In this document: positions 1-7,579 of the stretch, piece by piece
Layout of the letters: each line of letters starts with the position of its first letter
Numbering within the stretch: position 1 is the stretch's first letter
NCBI GenBank assembly: GCA_003132665.1
Contig: PKYN01000006.1
Coordinates: 29,584-93,583, forward strand
DNA: 64,000 nucleotides
Reading direction: 5' to 3'
From: Actinomycetota bacterium
Lineage (GTDB): Bacteria > Actinomycetota > Thermoleophilia > Gaiellales > Gaiellaceae
Translations under genes and position numbers: made by a program
Notes under the pieces: model-generated
Told to the model about the DNA's origin: nothing
Databases searched by the model: none
What the model saw: only the letters and a program-made list of their open reading frames with translations

Positions 1-55
1 GCTAGCGTTTTTGGCTTACAGACAGGGGTCGCGCCTACTTCTCAGCGTGATACCT

Positions 56-152
56 GCAAACGTTTGCCGAACCCGCTTGACTCTAAGAGCCAAGAATGAG
101 ACGCTGGACGCCGCAAACGTTTGCTGACGTTCTAGGGGAAGTCTGGCAAACG
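56..152. promoter_or_regulatory. Paired LacI-type operators upstream of cellulase gene
   Basis: The perfect 12-bp palindrome GCAAACGTTTGC occurs at 56-67 and again at 113-124. A matching half-site, GCAAACG, lies at 146-152, just before the cellulase start. A central CG flanked by AAA/TTT is the usual form of LacI/GalR-family operators, which often control polysaccharide-degradation genes in actinobacteria. The two full sites are 57 bp apart, so looping is possible. No LacI-family gene is in the window. The site is seen directly; the regulator family is inferred. Confidence 0.6.
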
Positions 153-184
153 CTGGTTGGAATGGGATGAAAGGGGATTTTCGT

Positions 185-1444
185 ATGCACAAGACACGAC
201 GTACGACCCTGCTCGTTGGCCTCGTCGCACTGGCATTGGGATTGCTGCCGGTTCTGGCCGGAGCGGGAGCGTGTAACTCGAAGAGCACCTTCTACGTGCC
301 GAAGGCCGACACGGGTGCCACACAGCAAATAGTGAGCCTGATCAGGCATCACGACTTCAAGAACGCCGCTTTGCTCCAGAAGATGGTCGGCAAGGGCCAT
401 GCCGTGTGGTTCACGAGTGGGACCGCGGCCGAGGTGCAAAAAGCAGTGAAGAAGACGATGCGCCAGGCACACGCCAGGCACGCGGTGCCGGTTCTCGTCG
501 CCTATGACATTCCCGGTCGCGACTGCCAGCAGTACTCGGCTGGTGGCGCTCTCGATGCCGCCAGTTACGCGGCCTGGATCGATGGGTTCGCCAAGGGGAT
601 CGGCTCCGACAAGGCCATCGTCATTCTCGAGCCCGACGGGCTCGGTTTGCTGCCGTCGAACTGCGGCGGCCCGAAGGTTGGATATCCGTTCAGCGACGCC
701 GATCGCTACCTGGAGTTGAACGGTGCAGTTGACAGGCTCGGGCTGCAGCCGAACGTCAGCGTCTATCTGGACGCCACGCACAACGGCTGGCTGAACGTCG
801 GCGACGCCTCGCAGCGGCTCGTGAACGCCGGTGTGAACCGCGCCGCGGGCTTCTTCTTGAACGTCTCCAACTACCAGTTCACGAGCAACCTCGTCCAGTA
901 TGGGACATGGGTCTCCAAGTGCATCGCCACGGGCAGCTATGCCGGCTGTCCCAACCAGTACTGGAACGGCGGCGATAACGGAACCATGATCGCCAGCCTG
1001 CTCGGCGCATGGACGGGCGTGGCACTGAGCCCGTACGGCGTGTGGAGCGATACGGCAACGGATCCGGCTCTCAACACGTCCGGATACAGCGGTCGCTTTG
1101 GAGGCGTGGTGCCGACAACCCACTTCGTCATCGACACCAGCCGGAACGGACTGGGGCCGTGGGACTACAGCGGCAAGTACCCGGATGCGGGCACCGCTCA
1201 GGACTGGTGCAACCCGCCAGGCCGTGGCGTCGGCATCGCGCCGACCACGAATACCGGTAACGCTCTGGTCGACGCCTACCTCTGGGTGAAGGTGCCCGGC
1301 GAGTCGGACGGATCGTGCAATCGCAGCGTCGCCGGCTCGACGACCGACCCCGAATGGGGCGGCATAGTCGATCCAGCGGCGGGGGCATGGTTCCCGCAGC
1401 AGGCGCTGCAACTGGCGCAGCTGGCGAATCCGGCTCTGCACTAA
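185..1444 (+). CDS. Secreted glycoside hydrolase family 6 cellulase
   Basis: The product is about 419 aa and is predicted to hydrolyse beta-1,4-glucan (endoglucanase or cellobiohydrolase) outside the cell. An N-terminal signal peptide (KTRR, then a hydrophobic stretch ending near AGAGA) is followed by a single GH6 domain. Visible GH6 motifs are YDIPGRDC (Asp near residue 113), ILEPDGLG (probable catalytic acid Asp near 151), DATHNGWLN, and the C-terminal GKY...WCNPPGRG...DAYLWVKVPGESDGSC segment. No carbohydrate-binding module is present, so the enzyme is catalytic domain only. The start at 185 is preferred over an in-frame ATG at 167 because AAAGGGG lies at a suitable distance. Two perfect palindromes upstream suggest sugar-responsive control. 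Confidence 0.9.
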   Translation: MHKTRRTTLLVGLVALALGLLPVLAGAGACNSKSTFYVPKADTGATQQIVSLIRHHDFKNAALLQKMVGKGHAVWFTSGTAAEVQKAVKKTMRQAHARHAVPVLVAYDIPGRDCQQYSAGGALDAASYAAWIDGFAKGIGSDKAIVILEPDGLGLLPSNCGGPKVGYPFSDADRYLELNGAVDRLGLQPNVSVYLDATHNGWLNVGDASQRLVNAGVNRAAGFFLNVSNYQFTSNLVQYGTWVSKCIATGSYAGCPNQYWNGGDNGTMIASLLGAWTGVALSPYGVWSDTATDPALNTSGYSGRFGGVVPTTHFVIDTSRNGLGPWDYSGKYPDAGTAQDWCNPPGRGVGIAPTTNTGNALVDAYLWVKVPGESDGSCNRSVAGSTTDPEWGGIVDPAAGAWFPQQALQLAQLANPALH

Positions 1445-1455
1445 GAGGGGGATCG

Positions 1456-1491
1456 GATTGCGCGGCGGGAGCTCGCTCTCGCCGCGCAATC
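1456..1491 (+). terminator. Stem-loop after cellulase gene
   Basis: A perfect 12-bp stem (GATTGCGCGGCG at 1456-1467 pairing with 1480-1491) with a 12-nt loop lies 11 bp after the cellulase stop. No long T-run follows (TCCTTCGCTC), so it is a weak intrinsic terminator or an mRNA 3'-end stabiliser. Confidence 0.55.
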
Positions 1492-1557
1492 TCCTTCGCT
1501 CGCGGACGGGCCGGCGATTCCCCCAGCCGTGCGGCCGGCGCTAGTCTCTTTCGAAGG

Positions 1558-2463
1558 ATGGATGAACTGACCGTCGCATTGCTGCAGCTTCGCAGTCCGG
1601 GCGCCGATCCCGATCTCGCTCTGAGCGAGGGAGAGAAGGCCTGCCGGGAGGCGGCGCGACTTGGTGCCGATCTAACGCTGTTCCCCGAGATGTGGCAGAT
1701 CGGTTACGCGTCGTGGGACGATCGCGAGGATGCCCGCAGAGCCTACGCGGCGCTCGCGACCGAGACCGACGGTCCGTTCGTCAGTCACTTCAGCGAGCTT
1801 GCCCGGGAGTTGGAGATGGCGATCGTCATCACCTATCTCCAGCGCGGGCGCGGAGAGCCGCGCAACGCGGCGACCGTGATCGACCGGCAGGGGCGGAAAG
1901 TGCTCACCTACGCGAAGGTGCACACCTGCGACTTCGACATCGAGGCGTTGCTCGAACCCGGCTCGGACTTCCCCGTCGCCGATCTCGAGCTGAAGGACGG
2001 GACGGTGCGCGTCGGGCTGATGATCTGCTACGACCGCGAGTTCCCGGAATCCGCGCGCGTGTTGATGCTGGGCGGCGCGGAGATCATCCTCACCCCAAAT
2101 GCCTGCCCGCTCGACGATGATCGGATAGGTCAGTTTCGCGCTCGCGCCTTCGAGAACATGGTCGGCGTCGCGATGGCCAACTACGCGACCCCCGATCCTC
2201 TCTCGCCCGGGCGCGACGCCTGCAACGGACGCTCGGTGGCGTTCAGCGGCATCTGTTACGGCATTCACGGCCACATCGAGCACAAGCTCGTCGAAGCCGG
2301 AGAGGAGGAGGGCGTCGTACTCGCGACGTTTGACCTCGCCGCTCTCCGCGGCTATCGCAGGCACCAGACCTGGGCCGATGCGTACCGCAAGACGAGCACG
2401 TACAAAGCGCTCGTCGCCGATACCCCGGCCCCGATCTTCAAGCGGCCCGACTCTCGCCGCTAG
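1558..2463 (+). CDS. Carbon-nitrogen hydrolase (nitrilase superfamily amidase)
   Basis: The protein is about 301 aa, and the family usually spans 260-310 aa. It carries the Glu-Lys-Cys catalytic triad: FPEMW (Glu), YAKVHTC (Lys) and MICYDREFPESAR (nucleophile Cys). Such enzymes hydrolyse amides, carbamoyl compounds or nitriles in the cytoplasm; the substrate cannot be read from the sequence. The ATG at 1558 fits the family N-terminus (MDELTVALLQL), whereas the open frame further upstream is the cellulase region read out of frame. It runs towards a small two-gene operon on the opposite strand and overlaps its stop by 4 bp. Confidence 0.85.
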   Translation: MDELTVALLQLRSPGADPDLALSEGEKACREAARLGADLTLFPEMWQIGYASWDDREDARRAYAALATETDGPFVSHFSELARELEMAIVITYLQRGRGEPRNAATVIDRQGRKVLTYAKVHTCDFDIEALLEPGSDFPVADLELKDGTVRVGLMICYDREFPESARVLMLGGAEIILTPNACPLDDDRIGQFRARAFENMVGVAMANYATPDPLSPGRDACNGRSVAFSGICYGIHGHIEHKLVEAGEEEGVVLATFDLAALRGYRRHQTWADAYRKTSTYKALVADTPAPIFKRPDSRR

Positions 2464-2771
2464 CGCAGCCCGAAGCGACGCAGAAACTCGGAGAGAGAGA
2501 CGCTCGGCGCGAGCGGCCGTTTCTTCTCGGGCGGAATCGCCTCGAGCTCCTCGGAGGTCAATTTCAGCGTGACCCGCCCGGAGACGATCTCGGACAGGTA
2601 CTCACTCGGTATGTAGCGAGGCGGAGCCGAGTTCGCGCGAACGACGATGCCGTTGAAGATGTCCTTGGTGGGCTCGCCGCGAACGGCTCCGATGCGCCCA
2701 ACCACGGCTCCGTCCGAGGAGAGAGCCTGCCAGCCGCGCCGGATCGGCAGCCAGGAGACGGGCTCGCTCAC
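2460..2771 (-). CDS. PRC-barrel-like small protein
   Basis: The product is 103 aa. The N-terminal half (DGAVVGRIGAVRGEPTKDIFNGIVVR followed by PPRYIPSEYLSEIVSGRVTL) has the pattern of PRC-barrel/DUF2171-type domains, which are small beta-barrels in RNA-processing and photosynthetic proteins. The C-terminus is charged and proline-rich. Its start overlaps the stop of the upstream gene by 4 bp (ATGA), so the two are translationally coupled. Function unknown. Confidence 0.6.
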   Translation of the reverse strand: MSEPVSWLPIRRGWQALSSDGAVVGRIGAVRGEPTKDIFNGIVVRANSAPPRYIPSEYLSEIVSGRVTLKLTSEELEAIPPEKKRPLAPSVSLSEFLRRFGLR

Positions 2772-3157
2772 AGCGAACGACCTCGGAGTCGCCAGATTGG
2801 CCCCTGCGTCTCGAACGGACGCCTCTGGGAGAGTAGGTCGAGCACGCGCAGGCGCCCCTCAACCTGACGCTCGTCGAGCAGCTCGAGGCAATGCCGGGCC
2901 ATCGGAGCTGCGGCTCCGTAGCCAAAACGGTGTCCGACTCGGAAGCGGAAGGCGGTTCTGCCGTCGCAGCGCTCGGGATTGAGCGGCGAGACGAGCAGCA
3001 GGGCGGGATGATAGGACTCGTCACCGAGGAGCTCGACCTCGACGAGCAGGTCGCTCCAGTCCTCGCTCAAGCCCTCGAGTAGCTCGTCCCAGGCCTCAAC
3101 CAGTGTTTGCCCGGCTTCGCGCTCGGAAAGACCGTTAGCTGCTGAATTCTGTTCCAT
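2768..3157 (-). CDS. Hypothetical protein, coupled to PRC-barrel-like gene
   Basis: The product is 129 aa, acidic in its N-terminal half, with no signal peptide or membrane segment and no motif I recognise. It is the first gene of a two-gene minus-strand operon with the PRC-barrel-like gene (4-bp overlap). It is divergent from the pyruvate dehydrogenase-type E1 alpha gene across a roughly 60-bp intergenic space, which must hold both promoters. The coupling and biased codon use support a real gene, but nothing indicates a function. Confidence 0.6.
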   Translation of the reverse strand: MEQNSAANGLSEREAGQTLVEAWDELLEGLSEDWSDLLVEVELLGDESYHPALLLVSPLNPERCDGRTAFRFRVGHRFGYGAAAPMARHCLELLDERQVEGRLRVLDLLSQRRPFETQGPIWRLRGRSL

Positions 3158-3216
3158 TCCTCACTACTTCCCGTAGACGCGCAGATGCTCACGCCCAGGA
3201 TATCCAGTACGAAAGC

Positions 3217-4188
3217 ATGACAGAGCTCGATTTCATGACCTCGCCTCAGAGCGGCGAGCTCGGTCGCTTCCTCCAGCAGATGCTCTTGATCAGGTATTTC
3301 GAGCAGCAGGTCGAAGAGCGCTACCGGGACGCCGAGATCCCCGGCTTCGTTCACGTCGCGATCGGCCAGGAGGCCGTGGCAGTCGGCGCCTGCGCCGCGC
3401 TCGCGCCCGGCGACGTGATCACCTCGACGCATCGCTCCCATGCGCATACGCTTGCCAAGGGCACGCCGGCTCGGGCGGTCATGGCCGAGCTCTACGGCAA
3501 GGTCGAGGGCTGCTCGCGTGGGCGCGGCGGCTCGATGCACCTGTACGACGTCGAGCGCGGGAACCTCGGCTCGAGCGCGGTCGTGGGCGGCGCGCTCGGT
3601 ATCGCCACCGGTGCCGCGCTTGCGTTCTCGCTGCGTTCCGAGCCCCGCGTCGCGCTCGCCTTCTTCGGCGACGGCGCCACCGCCTCGGGACTCTTTCACG
3701 AGTCGATGAACCTGGCTCAGCTCTGGAGGCTGCCCGTTGTCTTCCTCTGCGAGAACAATCGCTGGGCCGAGTCGACGCCGCTCGCTCAGCACTCGCCGAT
3801 CGCCGATCTCACCCAACGGGCGCAGGCCTTCGGGATGACCGCGCTCGAGGTGGACGGGCAGGACGTGGAAGCGGTCTATCGCGCCACCGCCGAGGCGCTC
3901 GCTCATGCGCGCTCGGCCGCGGGCCCGGTCTTCGTGCTGGCCGAGACCTACCGGCTCGCCCCGCACAACGTCGGCGATCAGCAGGAGTATCGCGACAAGG
4001 AAGAGTACGAGCTGACTCGCTCGACCCAGGACCCGATCGCGAAGCTGCGCGAGCGGCTCGCTCTATCGGACGAGCGCTTCGCTGAGCTGGAGCGCGAGGC
4101 CGAGGCCGCGGTCGCCGACGCCGTCGAGTTTGCTCGTCACGGCACCGACCCCGATCCGCAGACGCTGCTCGAGGACGTATATGCCTGA
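3217..4188 (+). CDS. pdhA: 2-oxoacid (pyruvate/acetoin-type) dehydrogenase E1 alpha subunit
   Basis: The product is 323 aa, typical of the alpha chain of heterotetrameric E1 enzymes. The thiamine-diphosphate motif is clear: GDGATASGLFHESMNLAQLW followed by CENN. The phosphorylation-loop region (RGRGGSMHLYD) also matches pyruvate and acetoin dehydrogenases rather than homodimeric AceE. With E1 beta it decarboxylates a 2-oxoacid and acylates the lipoyl arm of E2. The next gene starts 8 bp before this stop. Substrate (pyruvate, acetoin or branched-chain oxoacid) cannot be fixed from sequence alone. An alternative in-frame ATG lies at 3235. Confidence 0.9.
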   Translation: MTELDFMTSPQSGELGRFLQQMLLIRYFEQQVEERYRDAEIPGFVHVAIGQEAVAVGACAALAPGDVITSTHRSHAHTLAKGTPARAVMAELYGKVEGCSRGRGGSMHLYDVERGNLGSSAVVGGALGIATGAALAFSLRSEPRVALAFFGDGATASGLFHESMNLAQLWRLPVVFLCENNRWAESTPLAQHSPIADLTQRAQAFGMTALEVDGQDVEAVYRATAEALAHARSAAGPVFVLAETYRLAPHNVGDQQEYRDKEEYELTRSTQDPIAKLRERLALSDERFAELEREAEAAVADAVEFARHGTDPDPQTLLEDVYA

Positions 4189-5173
4189 GACTAAAACCCG
4201 GTTCAGTTATCGCGAGGCCGTACGCGACGCCATGTCGCAGGCGATGAGGCGCGACCCCGACGTCTTCGTCATGGGCCAGGACATCGCCGAGCACGGCGGC
4301 TCGCAGAAGGTCACGCTCGGCATGCTCGAGGAGTTCGGGCCCGACCGGGTGCGAAACGCGCCGATCTCGGAGATGGCCTTGACCGGCGCGGGAATCGGCG
4401 CGGCGATGCTGGGCATGCGCCCGATCGTCGAGATCATGTACGAGGACTTCCTCACGCTGGCGATGGAGCAACTCGTCAACCACGCCGCCAAGGAGCGCTA
4501 CATGTCCGGCGGACAGCTGAAGGTTCCGCTGACCGTGCGCACCCAGGGTGGCGCCGGCTGGTCGTCCGCGGCTCAGCACGGGCAGCAAACCGAGGGCTGG
4601 TTCGTCGGCGTACCCGGGCTGAAGGTGGTCTATCCATCGACGCCGCGCGATGCGCGCGGGCTGCTCTGGTCGTCGATCTACGACGACAACTGCGTCGTCT
4701 TCTTCGAGCACGTCCAGCTTTACAACCAGCGCGAAGAGCTGCCCGAGGAACTGGAGCCGATTCCGCTCGGCAAAGCGCGGATCGCCAGAGCGGGCGAGGA
4801 CGTGACCGTGGTCGCAACCGGGCCGCTCGTGCCCGAGGCGCTGGCGGCGGCCGAGCAAGCCGAACAGGACGGAATCTCGGTCGAGGTCGTCGATCCGCGC
4901 ACCTTGCAGCCGCTCGACGAGGAGGCGATACTCGAATCGGTGCGAAAGACGAGTCGCTGCGTGGTTGCACACGAAGCGGTACGGAGGATGGGATTCGGAG
5001 CGGAGGTGGCGGCGCTGGTGCAGGAGAAGGCGTTCGATTGGCTCGATGCTCCGGTCGAGAGGGTCGGCGCCTGCTTTTCTCCGCTTCCCTTCGCGCCCTC
5101 GCTCGAGCGTGCCTGCATACCGCGCCGCGAGCAAGTGTACGCCGCGATCAAGCGCACGGTTGGGAGCGAGTGA
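4181..5173 (+). CDS. pdhB: 2-oxoacid dehydrogenase E1 beta subunit
   Basis: The product is about 330 aa, the usual size of E1 beta. It begins with the conserved FSYREAVRDAMSQAMRRDPDVFVMGQDIAEHGG segment (MGEDV-like) and contains NAPISEMALTGAGIGAAMLGMRPIVEIMYEDF and the C-terminal transketolase domain (VVDPRTLQPLDEEAILESVRKT). The ATG at 4181 is chosen because it starts the conserved region and overlaps the E1 alpha stop by 8 bp, implying coupled translation and equal subunit output. Confidence 0.92.
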   Translation: MPETKTRFSYREAVRDAMSQAMRRDPDVFVMGQDIAEHGGSQKVTLGMLEEFGPDRVRNAPISEMALTGAGIGAAMLGMRPIVEIMYEDFLTLAMEQLVNHAAKERYMSGGQLKVPLTVRTQGGAGWSSAAQHGQQTEGWFVGVPGLKVVYPSTPRDARGLLWSSIYDDNCVVFFEHVQLYNQREELPEELEPIPLGKARIARAGEDVTVVATGPLVPEALAAAEQAEQDGISVEVVDPRTLQPLDEEAILESVRKTSRCVVAHEAVRRMGFGAEVAALVQEKAFDWLDAPVERVGACFSPLPFAPSLERACIPRREQVYAAIKRTVGSE

Positions 5174-5175
5174 CC

Positions 5176-6414
5176 GTGCCCAGCGAGATCAAGCTGCCGC
5201 GCCTGGGCCAGGGAATGGAATCCGGCGTGGTCACGAAATGGCTGAAGAGCGAGGGTCAGGCGGTCGCGAAGGGCGAGCCTCTCTACGAGCTCGACACCGA
5301 CAAGGTCACCCAGGAGGTCGAGTCGCCGCTTTCGGGCGTGCTGCTCAGGATCGTTCTGGCCGAGGGAGAGGCTCCGGTAGGAACGACGATCGCCTACGTC
5401 GGCGAGGAGGGCGAGCAGGTGCCCGAGGCCGCCGCCCGAACGACGCCTGTCAAACCTGAGCCCGAGCCAGAACCCGAGCCCGAGACCAAACCGGAGCCTG
5501 CCTTCGAGCCCGTCGCGCTCCGACCCGCGGCGTCGCTCGACGGCGCCGAGCCGGACGGGCGAACGAAGGCCTCTCCGCTTGCGCGCCGGCTGGCGCGCGA
5601 GCGCGGTCTCGATTTGGCGAGAATGGCGGGCAGCGGCCCCGAGGGAAGGATCGTCGCCGAGGACGTAAAGCGCGCCGTGTCCGCAATGGCTGCTCCTTCG
5701 GCTTCTGCGGTCGGCGCCGCCGGGGCGCCGGGGCAGGTCGAGCGAATCCCGCTGACGAATGTTCGCCGCACAATCGCGCGCCGTCTCACCGAGGCCTGGC
5801 AGGCGCCGGCTTTCCAGCTCACCAGCTCGGCCGACATGAGCGAGGTGCTGGAGATGCGAGCGCGCCTGCGCGAGCGGGCTCAGCCCGGTGAGCGACCCGC
5901 GAGTGTCGCCGACTTCCTGACCAGGGCCTGCGCACAAGCTCTCATTCGCTACCCGGGCGTAAACGCGCTCTGGCTGGCGAATGCGATCGAGATCCATCAC
6001 TCCGTGGACATCGGAATCGCCACGGCGACCGATCGCGGGCTGATCGTGCCCGTGTTGCGCGGCTGTGAGCGTAGGAGCCTGTCCGAACTAGCCGAGGCCC
6101 GTAGAGACCTCGTTTCGCGCACACTCGACGGCACGATCGGTCTGGAGGAGCTCGAAGGAGGCACCTTCACCATCTCCAACCTGGGCACCTTCGACGTCGA
6201 ACAGTTCGTCGCGGTGCTAAATCCGCCCCAGGTCGCGATCATCGCCGCCGGCGCGATCGTCGAGCGACCGGTAGCGCGCGCGGGCGAGGTCGCTATCGCA
6301 CCCGTTCTCACTCTCACGCTCACCTGCGATCATCGCGCCGTCGACGGCTCGGTCGCAGCCGAGTTCCTGGCCGCGGCCAAGGGCTTTCTGGAAGAGCCGG
6401 GGCTGATGCTCTGA
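5176..6414 (+). CDS. Dihydrolipoamide acyltransferase (E2)
   Basis: The product is about 412 aa. It has an N-terminal lipoyl domain (residues ~1-76, lipoylated Lys in ELDTDKVTQEVESP), an acidic Pro/Glu repeat linker (EPEPEPEP), a peripheral subunit-binding domain (ASPLARRLARERGLDL...GRIVAEDV) and the C-terminal acyltransferase domain with the active-site motif DHRAVDGSVAAEFL. It transfers the acyl group from E1 to CoA. GGGAG at 5162-5166 is 9 nt before the GTG at 5176; the in-frame GTG at 5170, which overlaps the E1 beta stop, is the alternative start. Confidence 0.92.
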   Translation: MPSEIKLPRLGQGMESGVVTKWLKSEGQAVAKGEPLYELDTDKVTQEVESPLSGVLLRIVLAEGEAPVGTTIAYVGEEGEQVPEAAARTTPVKPEPEPEPEPETKPEPAFEPVALRPAASLDGAEPDGRTKASPLARRLARERGLDLARMAGSGPEGRIVAEDVKRAVSAMAAPSASAVGAAGAPGQVERIPLTNVRRTIARRLTEAWQAPAFQLTSSADMSEVLEMRARLRERAQPGERPASVADFLTRACAQALIRYPGVNALWLANAIEIHHSVDIGIATATDRGLIVPVLRGCERRSLSELAEARRDLVSRTLDGTIGLEELEGGTFTISNLGTFDVEQFVAVLNPPQVAIIAAGAIVERPVARAGEVAIAPVLTLTLTCDHRAVDGSVAAEFLAAAKGFLEEPGLML

Positions 6415-6773
6415 TGCCGGAGCGAATGCCCGAGAATGGCGTCAAGGTCTGGTACCGGGTGCGCGACCTGGCCGCTGCTCGCCTCTTCTACGTCGATCTG
6501 CTCGGGTTCGAGGAGACCTACCACGATGCCGAAGGATGCTGGGCACGGCTACGGAACGGATCGATGGAGATAGGTCTGACCGAGGGCGCCCCCGAAGAGG
6601 GAGGAGTGGCTGTGATCGACACCGCCGACGTCAAGGCCGAGGCCGAGCGGTTACGCGCCTCCGGAGTCGAGGTAGGTACCGTGCTCGAGCTACACGGGAA
6701 GATCAGGCTGCTCGACGTCTTCGATCCGGACGGCAACCGCATCCAGCTCGTCGAGTCGCTCGCCGGAGACTAG
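6414..6773 (+). CDS. VOC (glyoxalase/bleomycin-resistance fold) protein
   Basis: The product is 119 aa, one vicinal-oxygen-chelate module. It contains the repeated beta-alpha-beta-beta-beta pattern, with YRVRDLAAARLFYVDLLGFEE at the front and the typical end LLDVFDPDGNRIQLVE, whose Glu is a usual metal ligand. Its ATG overlaps the E2 stop (TGATG), so it is co-translated with the dehydrogenase complex. The substrate is unknown; a role in detoxifying an oxoacid-derived aldehyde would be speculation. Confidence 0.8.
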   Translation: MPERMPENGVKVWYRVRDLAAARLFYVDLLGFEETYHDAEGCWARLRNGSMEIGLTEGAPEEGGVAVIDTADVKAEAERLRASGVEVGTVLELHGKIRLLDVFDPDGNRIQLVESLAGD

Positions 6774-7501
6774 ATCATCGCCAGCCAGCGCTCGAACAGG
6801 GTGCGCGCAAGCGCTCGGATCGACGATTCGCTCGCGGCGAGGTCGGCCAGCATCTTCTCCGCCGCGCCGGGACCGCTCAGCCGTTCCAGCGACTCGGCAT
6901 AGGCGGGCACCTCCAGCCACTCGCTCACGAGCTCGGTCGAGACCTCGAGGTGACACTGCAGGCCGTAGGCGCGCCGACCGGCGCGAAAGATCTGATTCGG
7001 ATAGGCCCGCGAGGAGGCCAGGAGGGTCGCGCCGGAGGGCAGGTCAAAGGTGCAGCTGTGCCAGTGGAAGGCGGGCAGCGTCTCGGGCAGCCCGGTCGTG
7101 ACCGGGTCGGCGCCGGCAGAAGAAGTCAGGGCGATCGGGAGAACGCCGATCTCGGGCGCTGCGCCGGTGTAGACGCGGGCCCCGAGCGCGTCGGCGAGGA
7201 GCTGTGCGCCGAGGCACACGCCCCAGAACGGCTTTTCTTCCGCGACCAGCTCGGTGATCGCGCGCTTCTCGCCGGCGAGCCAGGCGTGGCGATCCTCCTC
7301 GAAGGTGTCCATCGGCCCGCCCATCGCGACGAGCGCATCGAAGTCGCGCCAGTCGGGAAGCGCTTCGCCGTCGTCGAGCTCGACGCGGACCAGCTCGGCG
7401 CCCAGCCCACGCAACACGTCCTCGTACTCGCCGGGCGGTTCGCAGGCGATGTGCTGAAGCACGAGGATGCGCATCTCTCGCTTTGTCCGGTCGCTCGGCA
7501 T
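6770..7501 (-). CDS. Class I glutamine amidotransferase domain protein (GMP synthase-like)
   Basis: The product is 243 aa. The triad region is intact: nucleophile elbow FWGVCLGAQLLADALG with Cys, and GLQCHLEVS with His-x-Glu near residue 190. Stand-alone proteins of this type release ammonia from glutamine or act on gamma-glutamyl compounds; the acceptor is unknown. It lies convergent to the VOC gene (4-bp overlap at the stops) and divergent from E3, so it interrupts the dehydrogenase operon. An in-frame ATG at about 7474 (MRILVLQHI) is a plausible shorter start. Confidence 0.82.
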   Translation of the reverse strand: MPSDRTKREMRILVLQHIACEPPGEYEDVLRGLGAELVRVELDDGEALPDWRDFDALVAMGGPMDTFEEDRHAWLAGEKRAITELVAEEKPFWGVCLGAQLLADALGARVYTGAAPEIGVLPIALTSSAGADPVTTGLPETLPAFHWHSCTFDLPSGATLLASSRAYPNQIFRAGRRAYGLQCHLEVSTELVSEWLEVPAYAESLERLSGPGAAEKMLADLAASESSIRALARTLFERWLAMI

Positions 7502-7579
7502 CGGTCTTCAAAGTTATCGGCCGCGCGGGTTCCGCCGCGGTTAGGATCGAAGGGTTAGCGAGCAGAAGGAAGGACTGCC

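Noticed and set aside
83..1489. Long minus-strand open frame opposite the cellulase gene
   Set aside because: It is the antisense shadow of a high-GC gene; the plus frame has clear GH6 motifs, a signal peptide and a ribosome-binding site.
3809..6000. Long minus-strand open frames opposite E1 beta and E2
   Set aside because: Arg/Ala-rich composition without motifs, while the plus strand encodes complete dehydrogenase subunits.
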